Source: Metellina segmentata
Taxonomy: Eukaryota > Arthropoda > Arachnida > Araneae > Tetragnathidae
DNA length: 64,000 nt
NCBI GenBank assembly: GCA_947359465.1
Contig: CANAIC010000144.1
Coordinates: 1-64,000, forward strand
Direction of reading: 5' to 3'
This document shows positions 1 through 27,800 of the stretch, in pieces. Numbering within the stretch: the first letter of the stretch is position 1; the number at the start of each line of letters is the position of its first letter. The translations under genes were made by a program, and so were the position numbers. The notes below the pieces were generated by a model that saw only the letters and a program-made list of their open reading frames with translations, was not told the DNA's origin and did no database searches.

Positions 1-71
1 GTTATTTTTCCATTTATTGAATATGATTAAATCATAATTGTTTTTTAAAATCATATTTCACTACTTTGCAG
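1..71 (+). other. Intron end of PCYT2
   Basis: Sequence upstream of the first visible PCYT2 exon, ending in a pyrimidine tract and acceptor AG at 70-71. The exon opens with one base completing a split codon, so coding sequence continues to the left of the window. Confidence 0.8.
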
Positions 72-14064
<13,993 letters not shown>

Positions 14065-17000
14065 GAAGAACCTAAAAGTATAATTACCTCATACTATTTG
14101 GACCATTGCATCTTGGAATATCTCTAATTCATTTGAAATTTCTTTGCATTTTTCTTATGATATGTACTTTTAAAATATTTTTATACAAGAAAACATTGCT
14201 AATTGGCTTGCAGTCTAGAAATATTTTCATTGAACTGTTCTTACTGTGCAAGTTATAAAAGATATTTATTTTTTCAGATTTTTATTTATAATATAAATTA
14301 TCAAGCATTATCCTATTTTTGTAGTTTAGATTTATTTCAAAGTTTATATTCAGTTTGGAATTATTCCAACTGTTCTGTACTTCCTTTTAGCAAAGTATTT
14401 ATTTTGCAGAATTTTATTGAAAAGTAAATTGTACTTTTAATGAGATTATTGCAAGGATCTGTCTTTTGGTCATTTAATCAAAATCTGCAATTTAAATATT
14501 TTGAAAAAATTTTGTTAATGCAATAACCATTTGCAAAAAGTTCATGTATCATGTTTTAGATGAAAAGGTTTTAAATAGCTCTGTGTGAAATTGAAATATC
14601 ATTGATTGATAAAAACTAAAGCAATTTAGTAATGCAATAATTGTTGAGGGATTGCATTTTTTGCAGCATTGAATAATCCCAATGTTCTATTTCAAGAGAT
14701 ATTTCTCATTTCTGTCATTTTATATTTAAACTTGTTAAATGTTAAAATAAGAAAAATGTATGATGCATTTTAAGCCCATTAATCAAATTTCTTGTTAAAG
14801 CCAGTTTCATGTCTTCTCAATAATGAGATCAAAAGTGTTTTGTATTTGATTTAAAATAATCTTTAGTGGACATTTAACTTAATTGTAATAATAAATCATG
14901 ACAGCATTTTATCTTCATTTTCACTTTTTTATCAGTTTATTTAGTTATTCTAAGGAACATTGTTGATAAATGTTTGTAAATCACAATACATGTGATTTTG
15001 ATGAGTTAAAAATTCTAGTTTTGATCAAAAGATTTTACTTTTGAATTTTTATACAAATGAACAAATAAGATATGTTGTGGAGATTAAAAAGGCAATATTG
15101 AATATCTATTGAATGTCCTAGTCACTGCTTACAGGTAGATTTTTATTTTTAGAAACTATATTTATATATGTGTACATATGTCATACACAAAATTGTACTT
15201 AATTGTCATGATTAACAAAATATAGTTTATTTTTCAGAACAAAAAAAAATTACCATGTCAGTGTAGTGCCATTTTAGATTTGTACAATTACTAATTTGTG
15301 TGTATGCAATACTTAAATCATTCAAATTGAAAGTAGAATCTCCTATGTTTGTTCACTTTTCACACTTATAAGCCAAGACTCAATTCCCAAGCAGTTAGGA
15401 TTATTTCTCGCATTACCATTACTTAATTTGATCCCTTTGTGCTCAGGTATTGAGTCTTGGCGAATAAAACAGAACTACCAAAACGAAAATTCCAATTCCA
15501 TTTAAAACTTATGATTCATATATTAGTCATTGCTTTTATTGTTTGATTCAGGTAATGTTATATAAGAATTCTATATTTTTATTTGCATAGAGTTTAATAT
15601 AATTTTGTGAAAATTTAAAAAAAATTCTGGAAGCGGTATTTTGGCCTGTTGTAATATTCAGTGTGCTGTTTATACTATACTTTTTACTTAAATAATTACA
15701 TTGTTACCAGTAAAATATATCCTCATGCATACTTTAATCAAGTGCTATTTCAGATTTTCTAATTACTATTAGATGGTAGATTTTCCTGACTTGATCAGTA
15801 GTTATAAAATATTATCAACAACCAATTTTTTGTATTTAATTTTAATACAATTTATAAAACAACTGCTAAAACGTTGTTTCTAAGAAGGGTTGATATCAAC
15901 CATGAACTTGATGGGTTAGTTTATTTTGAATAATATATAACTATAATTTTGATTAATATATACTTAAAGTATAACTTTGTTTCTATTTAAAAGGCGATAT
16001 AACTTGTATGGCTTTTTAATTTTTTTAAGCAATACAAATCTAATAGTTTGCTCACATTACTGCTGAGACCATGAAATAAATTTGTTTGCTCTTTTAATGT
16101 GAGTTTTTAGTTCTATTCCCCAAAAGTTTATTAAACCCGTGATTTAAATAGTTGGGATTATTTAATAGATACTGTTTTCATTGCATACTGTAATCTGAAA
16201 AAGAACTTGATTATAAATAAATACATTGAAAAATATTCTTATACATTTTTCTAAGTAATTTGTATATTCTTTTGAAGTATAGAAACAATTTTGTCAGACA
16301 ATATATATTTACACAATCATTGCGGTATCAATTTAATTTTTGTTCATATTCTATACAAGAGTAAATTTGATTAATTAAAATTATATATTTACGAATGGAC
16401 ATGAAACATTCTTACAACTGTGTTTGCATGAATGTTTTTTAATTTTATAAAATATAATATAATTATGCATTTTTAATATTGAACTGAATTCATTTTTTTA
16501 ATTACCATTTTTACACATAATACTTCTATGGAACAGCATTTTAATCCTATTTATTACTATTCATTAATTTAGTATCTTTACTTGGTTATAAACTTGCTTC
16601 AATCTTTATTACATGTATAAACATTGTAATATGGAATGAAAATTAGAATGTTATAATGACCAAAGATGCCAAATGCTTTCATTGTTTGTCTGAATTATAT
16701 TTGTTTCCTATTTGAACAGGCATCATTGCTATTAATAATTCTGGTCAAAGATTTGGAGGGCTGCTTGATTTAACAAAATGCATCAAGCTTAAAAGATGCT
16801 TTCTTTACATTTTTAATTACATAACGACATGAAAATATAATGAATTGTACATTTTAATTGTGTATCATCTTGATATGTTATTAGATTGTAATACATCAAG
16901 ATGCTGTTTTATTTTAGTTTATAAAAATGTCTTACAACTGTATATATATTACAGATTCATACCTCTGGATTATGTTGAAGTACATTGTTTTATATTATTT

Positions 17001-17630
17001 TTATGAACTGTGTCAAATTTATATTGATATTGCTAGTCACTAATTGTTATTCATAATCATGTATCTTAACATTGAAAACTGATTTGATGATTATTAATCT
17101 GATTTTACTTCGAAAATATTTTAAGCTGTTTCATGAAAATATTGATTATTAGTTATTTCTTTACACAGGATTTTTAACATAAAAATCAACTTCCTGTAAA
17201 TTTAAAATAAACTATTACTAAAAGGTTTTTATGTGCATTTGAACTATTTGCTAGCCAAATTCTTTGATATTATGAAAGCTGTTTTAAGACTATCTTTCTA
17301 GATTGTGTTAAAGATATCGGGCAATCTGTATGAATTTGAAATCAAAATAAAATTGTTGGAAAGCTTTAACACTTTGAAGCTCAATGGTATATATGTACAA
17401 ATAATAACTTCATGAAAGTAATACACTTTATCAAATGAAAGTAATTTGTTTTGGTTCCTTTTATTCAAAAGCTCAAGATAAATTTTACTCACTATTGAGA
17501 AGTATTAGGTAAGGATCTTTCTAGTTATTTGCATCAGCTAATCAAAAATACAAGCTCTAAATTAACCTATATGGTGTATTCAGGAGTATAAGTTTGCAAT
17601 TTCAAATGAATTAAGCAGCCTAACTGGTGG
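14065..17630. other. PCYT2 3' UTR and AT-rich intergenic sequence
   Basis: No coding exon or recognisable repeat is seen. The first part must contain the PCYT2 3' UTR. An AATAAA is at 14890-14895, but several similar hexamers follow and I cannot choose the real end. Short open frames here are chance products of AT-rich sequence. Confidence 0.6.
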
Positions 17631-18520
17631 CATACTTGCCAACTTTAAAAACTGCATCAGCAAAAGTTTTGCACGAAAGCCCCTTGTCATAAAACACAAC
17701 ATGAATTAATGTGAATAAGAAATCCGTATATGTCACAATAACTAGTATTTGTATTTAAGAATGTAAAAGTTCACACATTTTTATCAACTGCAGAAATATT
17801 GCAAAGCAGTAGTGGTATAATACTAAACACATCCAATGTAAAAAATTCACTTTACGAGTACCTACACATTGCATCCGAAACTGTATGTTGCATACCATTT
17901 CAACTTGTGTCAGGATTACAGATCATTGGTGTTCGTAAAGCTTATTTACAAGTAGATGAAAGAAATTATACTAAGTTATTTTATTTAGTTGTTTTATCCA
18001 GAAGTTGGGTTTGCAGAAAAATTCGATGAAGCTGTTGTAGCTTTTTTGGTCTTTAATTCTGCACTGAATTTCTGCTCAAAACAAGGTTTGGAACATGAAC
18101 TTTCCAACGTTTTGTTGGAAATGAGAGAACGTTATTCAGTTTGGTTCTTTCTGTGTGACAAGAATGAAGATTATCTCGCTCTGAATTGGAATGGGGGATC
18201 AGCAGATCAGAAAGCATAATTTTGGCCAATTGAGCAAATTTTAGTCCATCAGCCCCTCTTATTTTACCCACTGCACATCAATATGGTCATGTCCTTCTAT
18301 TATCACAGATAAATCTTCTAGCTGAAGATAACAAACCCCTTTTCCAACTCATCCATTGCTTCGTCTTTGCACTCATCAAGTCCAATTGAAAATTTTAGTT
18401 GATGGTTGCAGAGAATAAAATATTTTGATTACACGATCAAAATATTAAAAATCCTTAAATTAGTAAAATTAAGTGGTATGGTGAATTTTTACGGATTGTC
18501 CGTAAAAGTTGGCAAGTATG
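17631..18520. mobile_element. Non-autonomous element with CATACTTGCC termini
   Basis: CATACTTGCCAACTTTAAAA at 17631 is mirrored by TAAAAGTTGGCAAGTATG ending at 18520. The 890-bp interior has two open frames of about 76 codons with no recognised domain. It lies between the convergent 3' ends of PCYT2 and COX10. The termini resemble hAT-type ends, but I could not confirm an 8-bp duplication. Confidence 0.6.
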
Positions 18521-18746
18521 GTATGGTGATCAACATTTGACATCCAGTACCCAGTTTGAAAGAGCATGATTATTCCTGTTTTATGAGTAATGGTGACTTA
18601 CCAACCAAATGTTTCACAAGCAGCCATGAATTCACCCCTTGTTATACTGGCGAGTTCACTGGTTAGCCATTAGAAATAAAAATCTTTAAAGGAAAATAAT
18701 ACTAATTTTTATACAAGAAAATGTGAAACATTGCTTATTTTCAACT

Positions 18747-18752
18747 TTTATT
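18747..18752 (-). promoter_or_regulatory. Likely COX10 polyadenylation signal
   Basis: AATAAA on the minus strand about 95 nt downstream of the COX10 stop codon, the nearest clear hexamer. Confidence 0.5.
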
Positions 18753-18846
18753 TGTCAGTTTCCAAATAAATTAAAAGGACTGCTGAAATCAGCTGTGCAT
18801 ATTTTTATAATTTTCTATTTACACTTTACTACAATTTAAAAATAAA

Positions 18847-21800
18847 TTACAAATCTTGATGATTTCTTCTGTGAGGTTTGTCTTCTTTATTAACCACATG
18901 CTTTTTACCTACCAGCATTAAAAGCATCAATATTGGCAAGTGAATCAAGCTGAGGCGAAACAAGTTGCGAGAACTTGAGCTGTCTCCCTTTTTGTAAAAC
19001 TGCCATGCCCGATAAATTAAAAAGCAATTCAAGGGAAATGAATCGAAAGCAAATGTCCAAGTGGTCAGGTCCAAGAATGGAGCAGCACTACACAGCAATA
19101 GTAGGCCAATACTGTGACGAAGTGCAACACGTCGACACATATCGGGATTAATAACTGATGTCATACGATATCCTGCTCTAGAATAATCTGGTCTTAGATT
19201 CCAAGACAATGCGTTAAAATGAGGAAACTGCCATGAATAGAGAATGGCACCCATCAAAATTGCTCCTAAAATAAGATTGGTATCAATGACATTCAAATAT
19301 ACAATGTTTATAAGAGAAATAGATTTAGTTTTGATTTACTTAACTACCATTCAAAAATGTGGTCATATATATAGCAGTGTAACCTATCTCCATGGAGTAC
19401 TTATAAGTAGCAAGGTTGTGCAATCTCTGAACATTTAGAATGATGACTGGTAGATGTAACACACTTAAACAAAATTGAATTGCAGTGTGATACACATCAC
19501 TTCTAACAACTGTCTGAAGCCCTTTAATTAAACAGTTTCCATTCCTGTCATGGCTACACTTGTCACAATTGATTCAATGAGTATGCATACAGAAGTACAC
19601 CTAGAATCTAAATATGGGTCTCATGCAATTGGCATGTATCAACTGATGGTAGCATCTATCGATTTCAGCCATTGCTAAATTTTGGAGAGGGAATACTGCA
19701 AACAGGTTACACTGCTATATATATTACTGTATTGAAAGCTCATTTTTGTAATGGTGGCTGTTTCCACCATAAAGTGCTTTTTAGTAGGCAATGCTGCACT
19801 GTCTTACACACATCAGACTAAACATTCTAAATTTTTCTGACAAATCTATTCATCTTTTATTTTTTGCGATACATTTACAAACAATATACCTTGCAATAAG
19901 TAGAAAATTATGTAAAAACAATTTAAGCTTCAAACTATGTATTAAAACTACTTCCTACACAAGGTAAGATAACTTTGAGTTTGGTTAATCTTGTTTGGGG
20001 TTGACATGCATACATCCATTCAGCAACTTGCAGTCTTCCCTATGTCTTCTATAACCAAGCCAATAACGTGTTTCAATCAATAGCCATCATGTGGCCGCTT
20101 ATTTCGTTATGTTTGTACTTTGGTGAAAGCAATACTACTAAACATGGGAAGCTTAGAGGGTTAAACAAAACTATACATAAAGTTGGAATATTTGATTTAT
20201 GATGCTGATAGAAAAGTATCCAACCTTATTTTCTATTATGTTAATTAAATGTGGTCGAAGACAGGACTTGGGCACAACTTAACCTTTAACTGCTGTCATG
20301 GGTATCACAGACCCCTGAGTCATTTTTGACAGGTCATTTCCACCCCTTGAAGTGAATATTGGTCTCCGTCCTATTCAGTACCTTCTTACTACATTAACAG
20401 AAGCCACATTCCAAGACTGGTTAGGCTGCCTCAACTATTTCGTATTTTACACTATTTACATTTCCCAACACGGTCTCTTAGACCCCTTCACAGCATTTGC
20501 GTAACCATTCTTGTTGAATGAAACCGTCTAAGTTTGAGTAGGGAATTTCGGCAGAGAACCTAAAATGGCAACAAACTTAACTGAAAAACGACCTGTGTAT
20601 CTTAAACAAAAAGAAATTCAGGACACTGTTGATAATTGGTCGGAAATAGAGTACTGGGACAGTGAAATTTCGGATATTATTGAAAGCGAACACGAAACAG
20701 ATTCGGAAATTAATGCAGATGAAGATATTTCAAGTGTGTCTTCACAAGAAGACTATTTCTATGGAAAAAATAATAACCTAATCATGCCGTTAGAACACCA
20801 AAACAGTTTTACAGTTTCCATGGTTGAAACTTCCTGCAAAATTAGGTCCGAAAGCTGAGCCTGAAGAGACATGGAATCTACTTAACTTAATAGTAATATA
20901 AATATATTTCATGTTAACAATTGAATTATCTAAATTTAAAATGTATAAATAAAAATTATCTAAAGAATCTTTCATTAATATATTATATTAATCAACTTTA
21001 TACGCACTATAGTGAGCGAGGTCTGAGAGACCCCTCCACACTAGTTACGAGGCGGTTTGTGATACAGCAGTTAAGGGTTAACCCTACTGCACACGATATT
21101 TCTTAATCTAGTTGCTATGAGGACGCCGATATAATTGCACAAGGCATGCTGGAAAACACCTATGTTGATGGAGATTTCATTAAAAAATTATGATCAGATG
21201 AGTTCTGGGTCTACAGTTAACCTAAAACAAGCAGTCAACTCACTGGAAAACATCAAGGTCATAGCAATTGTGAGGCAACCTGAAGATTTTGTTTACAATT
21301 ATATCAAATCAAGCTGTAGTTCATTCTAATGTTGCTTCTTAAGGAAAAGCTGTCATGAAGGAATATTACCTTTTACCCATTATCTTATTGAACTCTCCAG
21401 TTGCCACTTTAAATTACTTATGAAAGGTCCCACACCACAATGTTTTAGTGCACATATTGCATCTCATCCATAAAGTTTTGGGCCCAATATCACAATACAT
21501 AAGTTAGGCATAGTTCCATATAAATTTTGATGAAAACTAGGTGAAGATGGCACTCAGACCAAAAATATTAAGACTAATGCAACTGAGCACCTTATGAAAA
21601 TCAAAAACTGCTTCAAGCAGTATAAGAACCGCAGGGAATAGTGTCAGAAAAAAAAATCTATTTTGATGTAGACTAGGTTTGAACTAAATATGTAGAGTAG
21701 TTTTGTTTTTCGAGACAAAGGTTGGATACTTTTAGATCAGACTGCATGCTTCAGTAGCCCCATATTATTGAAAGTGAAATCTTGAAATAACTTGAATAAC

Positions 21801-24800
21801 TACATTTAATAAAATATAACTTTATTTTTTGTAGTTTTAAATATTTTTTAATACAACTGCGTTTAAACTACTATCCTGATAAAGATCAATGAGGCTGAAT
21901 GATTTTACTGTATAAAAGGCAAGCTTGGGACAACATAGATCACTTATTATCATATATCATAATTAAATTTAAGTAAAATATTTAAATACTTAAAAGAGAA
22001 ATTGTTTACACAATAAATAAATATTAAATCCTGACAAATGTAAGGAAACAAGAAGTAATATTTGTAATAAAACAATAGCAAATGCAAGCAATATTTATAC
22101 ATATATTATTAAGTACATGTGAAAGTAAAATTAAATTCTAAAAAATATATAATTTTTTATGCTTAGCAATGCCTGTATTATGTTTAATTTTTAGTTCCAT
22201 TGAGGTGTAGTCGAGTTGTGAGTTTAATTGAGTACTAAACATCTGAATTTTTGTGAGATTGTCGCCAACAGATATATTTTCGAGTTTTTTACAACAAAGC
22301 ATATCAAGGGTATGTTTCGATGTGTACTCATTTATGATTACCACTCAAATAGCAATAAGTGGGTTCTAGAGCCTGTTGTATTATCTCTCTCAATGGACTT
22401 AACAGCTGGTTTATTATAAAAGCTTCACACTAAATTAAACTGGACTTTTATTTCCAATTTGTTTTCTGAGTTTAGATTTCAGTAGTAAAATAAAACTTAA
22501 CAAAAATGAAATATTTATTTTTAACTGTACTCAAGATTGAACCTTATTAGAAGTCCTGTCTTAAGCAGAATTTTAACTTTGTTAATCAAGTTTAAGAACA
22601 TTCAGCTTAGGCTGACCATATGTACTGTTTTGAACAGTATTTTTATATTTCTTGTCTGTCTCGTTAATAAAAACAACAATTTTGATAAAACCTATATATT
22701 CTTTAATATTGGTCAATCAATTACCTATTAAAGTACATCAATATCATGGATTCCAATAATTTATCTATCATTTTGGAGATACATTATTTAATACTGTGTA
22801 TCGATACTTGTAGATTTGTTTAGAGAAAATGCAAGTTTTGAGTCTTATTTCTGAAGTCAATAGCAATGTGGTAAGAATTTATCTTACTTTTCATGTATAT
22901 TTAGAATATTACATAAACATATCCTGCTTTTGTCAAGGAAATATGATCAGCCTAATTCAGATAAGAAAGTGGCAATTGCTCAAGAAATATGTGAACTTAC
23001 CTGCACTCAAAGATCCTGTGCATGCTGCCCATCCCATAAGAGGAGGGATAGCGCCAACTACTGATCCAAGCCAGGTATTTACTATACTAAAACGCTTGAG
23101 AGGAGTGTAAATGCTTGTATACAAAATAAGATTTGTTGCCCCTAAAACTGCTGTCAAAGTATTTGTACCAAGGTAAAGAGTAGTTAATCCTAAACTTGCA
23201 CTACATAGAGCAAAAGTAGATGCATGAAGAGGCCTATAAAGAGACTCAAATTTAGTAAACCATTAAACATTGAATTTTAAAATGCATTCACTAAATGGCA
23301 TGCAAAAATGTGATTGATCTATAAATTGAGCTCTATTTTTCTAGTTTACCATCGTTTTACAATCAAAGCCTTGTCTTGGAATCAAATTTTCCAAGAGCGA
23401 TAAAAAAATTAAATTATAAATTATAATCCAGTTGTTACAAATTATAATCCATGCTAAAAATGAACTAATCAGTTTTGAAATTTGGGCCTTCATTAAGATA
23501 ACCAATAATGTAAGCTCTACCTCCCCATTGGCTTTAACAATGTACATTAATAAACAAAAAATGCACATCTTAATAAATTAAAATAACTATTAATTTAGCA
23601 TAATTAATGAGTTGTAATTAATTTTCTATACAAGCACATTGCTAAGATTAAAAATTATATAAAAGGAACATTGGACCAAAAATGTTTGATTAAGACTGTA
23701 TATACTACAGGGTGGTCATAAAAAAACTTGGCCGATATATAGATCTCTAGCGGCCGTTCCGTTCAACCGATCGAGATGAGATTTCAGATATAGTTATTCA
23801 GAGTTATGAGCTCGGGATTCTGTGCACGACAACAAAGTGGCACTCACAGTTACGGTTATAGGTAGAGAAACTCGAAATTTTCGAATGGCAACACACACTT
23901 TTTCCTGTCTCAAAATGCTCAGCGCATGCGAAAACCCTATAGAGCGTTGGAACGGTACGTGTATCGCAAAAAACGGAAGCGTTATGCACTTACAAAAAAA
24001 CAGCTCTGCGAACGTCCAACGTCTCCCTTTGAATTAACTATATTTTCTGGCAATGCGTTCCAACTGTCTATTACCCTATTAAAGTAGTAGTTTTTCCTTA
24101 AATCCCGATTAAAATGTGTCTTATTCAATTTATACCCATGACCCCTTGTTCTGTTATCCCTATTGAAATTTAAGCCCTCTGTGTCCCCTTGTTCTACAAA
24201 CTTGAAAAGCTGAATCAAATCCTCCCTCCTTCTTCTTCTTTCCAGTGTATACATGTTTAGCTCACTTAAACGTTCATTATAGTCGAAATTTGCTAGCCCC
24301 TTTATTATTTTTGTAGCTCTGTGTTGAACCCTTTCAATTGATTCTTTGTCCTTTCTCATATATGGAGCCCAGAATTGTACAGCATATTCTAGATGTGGTC
24401 TTACTAAACCCTTATATAACGGCAAGATTACATTCTTATCCCTTGAAGTTAGTCTTTTTAATATACCCCAGTAACCTATTAGCCTTTTTACCCACAGCTG
24501 AACATTGATGACCCATTTTAAAATCCCTGTGAATTATCTCACCCCAAGATCCTTGACCGTTTCTCCCTCCTTTACCTTTACTCCCTGCAGCCTGTACTCG
24601 GCTCCACTGTTCCTGTAACCCATATGCAGAACTTGACATTTCCCTACATTAAATGACATACCCCATTTTACAGCAGGACCTACAACTAAGTGATAGCATT
24701 TAGCCAAACAATGGCTTGGTTGGGTTTTATGACACTAGGGTCATATTTGGCCATACTGCATCCAACACAAGACAACATCAAATAAATAACATGCCCACAA

Positions 24801-27800
24801 AAAAGGGTACTTTTCCGTTAGCTGGGTACCAAAAAACCGCCATGCTTAAAAGTTGGTGCAGTTATCGGCAAGCTTAAATGTTGATGCGAAAAGAATATTT
24901 CCAGGCATTTGTTATAGGGTTGCTATAAACGTTTAAGATATTTTTTAAAGGTTGTTAGTTTGGGTGAGTTATCGCAGTAATTTGGCGGTTTTTTGTCTGG
25001 CACCCAGCTAACGGAAAAGTACAGATCAGTACTTTTCCGTTAGCTGGGTACCAAAAAACCACCAAGCTTAAAAGTTGGTGCAGTTAAAGGTTGTTAGTTT
25101 GGCTGAGTTATCACTGCAAATTGGCAGGTTTTGTCAGGATCCTAGCTAACGGAAAAAGTACCCAAAAAAGTTTTACTGACACAGAAGATAGAAATATAGA
25201 GTGAGGAACCAAACTTGTGCTGCCCACAACTTGCAGGATGCTAATGCATTGGGTAAATTACTGAGTCATGATGCCTCCTACACCAAACAATGAGATAGAG
25301 ATAAAAGGTTGACACAGGTACCTATTGCATATAGCAAATACCATTAGGTAGATAAAAACTGAAGCCTAAATAATCCAGTATTTAGGGCTTCTGGAAGGTA
25401 AATATGTGTTTTAATATCAACTGATCACTAAGTCAGAATCTAAACATTACCAATGTTACTTCAACAGTGAATACAGACTGCTAGTAAGTTACTTTTTTCA
25501 TCAGAAGCTAGGTTTACACAGGTGCTGTGGTATTCTCAAATAGTAGTTATGAAAATAATGCAGGTATGAATCAGATGGTTTTTACAAATTCTCTAATGAG
25601 TAAAAGCCCCATTAAGTTCTTAAATATGTAAATAAGTATATTTTGTCCACATGATTTGGTCTAATGCTAATCTAGTATTTGTTCTGTTATGATTATGTGT
25701 TCTGAATGAGTTTAAAAGAATATAACTGAATGAAAACAATTACATTTCTTCTTTATGAGCAAGAGATAATGCATTTTTTTATTGTCTTACGTTAATACTC
25801 CACGAATAAGAACTCTGTTTTTCGTTCTAGCCATTTGAGAATCATATGGTACTTCCATGACCTAAAAAATACAAAACAAATTCACAACTTGTAAATAAAA
25901 TTTCATGACAAACTTGGTGAAAAATATTTTAAATTTGAGGATTAAAAATTGAATACGCAGTAAGAACCAAAAAAAAAAAAAATTTTCTTCCTGCATTAAA
26001 ACATAGTAAATACTAAGGTTTTCAATCTGGGAAACGATGCAAGTGTCCAACACACTAAAGTAGTTGAAAAACGCATTGGTAGATGTCTCCAGTGACGTAA
26101 ATACTAGGAGGAAGGTATTTATTTTTCGCTCTCCTGTAAAATTTGCAATTTGGCACTTTTAGTGTTTTATATTTCTAATCTTCATTTGGTATATTTTAAT
26201 TAAAGTCACACTGGAACAACACAACAGGCTGTTAAAAATAATTCAGAAAAATAATAAGTTGAATAAATATTCTAATTAAATTTCAAAAGTACTTTTACTA
26301 AAAATTTTACACTTGTAAAACAGGAAAGTTATGTAAAATGGAGGATGCATTTAAGAATAAAGCAATTCAGGATACAGATCATTGATTCAATTAAAAACAA
26401 AATTCGGCTTTTTAACAGCCCAAATTTTGGCAACTTAAACCACAATGCTTTAACATAAGCTCTGGTTAATAGCTAATCTATCCGGAAAACAGGCGATATC
26501 TGACAGTCCCACCAGGCACCTATTTAGTAGCTTGATTACAATTGTATCACTGCTATTGCATTTTATACTGCTCTGAAGTGACAGGAATTAGAGTTTTGTT
26601 GGAAATCAAGAGTCACTCATACCTTGCAGCATATTTTACATTCAATACCTCTCAATGTTGAATAAAATTTTGAAACAAATTAATGTAAATAAAACTATGT
26701 ATATTAGAGCTGCCACAGGTGACTTTTTGCTGCTACTTTGCAATCTTGGCAACAAGGAATATCTTTTTAAGCAAAATCATCTCTAAAGATTTTATTTTCA
26801 AAATTTTTACAACTTGAAACTCGGACTTGAAAATTCACTGAAGGTCAACAAAAATTAAGCCTTCCCATTTTTCAACCAAAAGCATGAATCCTTTTTTTAG
26901 TCACAAATTCATGCCTTCTGCTTCATATATGTTGGAAACGTTTTTGACTGGCTTACTGCATTTAAATCTCTCTATATTAAAAAGAAGTTACAACTGCCGA
27001 CACAGGATTGAAAACTAGCTTTTTTTCGCTCGATTCTTAGACAATTTCCAGAGAAGATATGGATCCGAAAATTACGAAATTAATATGGTTTGTTAAAAAT
27101 TATACAGGCAACAAGATGAAAATTTTTATCTGATGCAGCTATTAGTTTAAGGTGCCTTAAGTGTCAAAGTAAAAAAAAAAGCGAAATTTCTAACACCAGT
27201 GAGCCAAACACCTACAAATTTGGCTGTTAATTAAGCACCAAAGCTATACCAAAGGCTTCTCCATGCAGCATTTTTTAAGACCCTGTGCCAAGTATATAAC
27301 TGTTAGAGGCATCTAAAACTTAGTAAAATAAGCATTAAGATAAGACTTAGTTTGATACTATCTTTTAAGAATTTATTCACTGGAGCTATTTTTACAAGTG
27401 CTTTGGATGTGGTATAGTCCTGGTAAGAAACAATCAATAACATTTAAATTTAGATTACATTTCAAAAATCAAATATTTTTATGAAAACAAGAAATACCTG
27501 ATTGATAGCATTTGCAGAAGCAGACGATAGCCCAGTTCCTACAGCCATACACATAAGAGTAACAGGATCAAAAACTCCAGGAGCCATGCCATAACCAGCA
27601 AGAGTTGTAATCACCACAAGACCTAAATTACAAATAGAATGTGTTAGGAAACATGAAATACTGAAATTGTATAATTATGTACAGTAGAACCTTGATTACC
27701 TTAGCTCTAATCAACCAAGTGTCTGTGTTATTTGATGAGACTAGTAAAGGTAACATGAGATTAGTAAAAGTTTTCTCCAAAATAAAGTATGCTCCAATGT

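Larger units (their letters stand above)
20208..21738. mobile_element. Possible outer inverted-repeat element around a piggyBac insertion
   Basis: AAAAGTATCCAACCTT near 20211 recurs inverted as AAGGTTGGATACTTTT near 21719. The interval contains the complete 20283-21077 piggyBac-like element. The remaining interior has no clear protein. The ends are short, so this could also be two separate fragments. Confidence 0.4.

Noticed and set aside
17799..18271. Three frames of 72-76 codons between PCYT2 and COX10
   Set aside because: They lie inside the inverted-repeat element at 17631-18520, overlap one another and match nothing I recognise.
20565..20858. Acidic 97-residue protein as a novel host gene
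   Set aside because: It sits wholly inside a TTAA-flanked element in an intron and resembles a transposase N-terminus.
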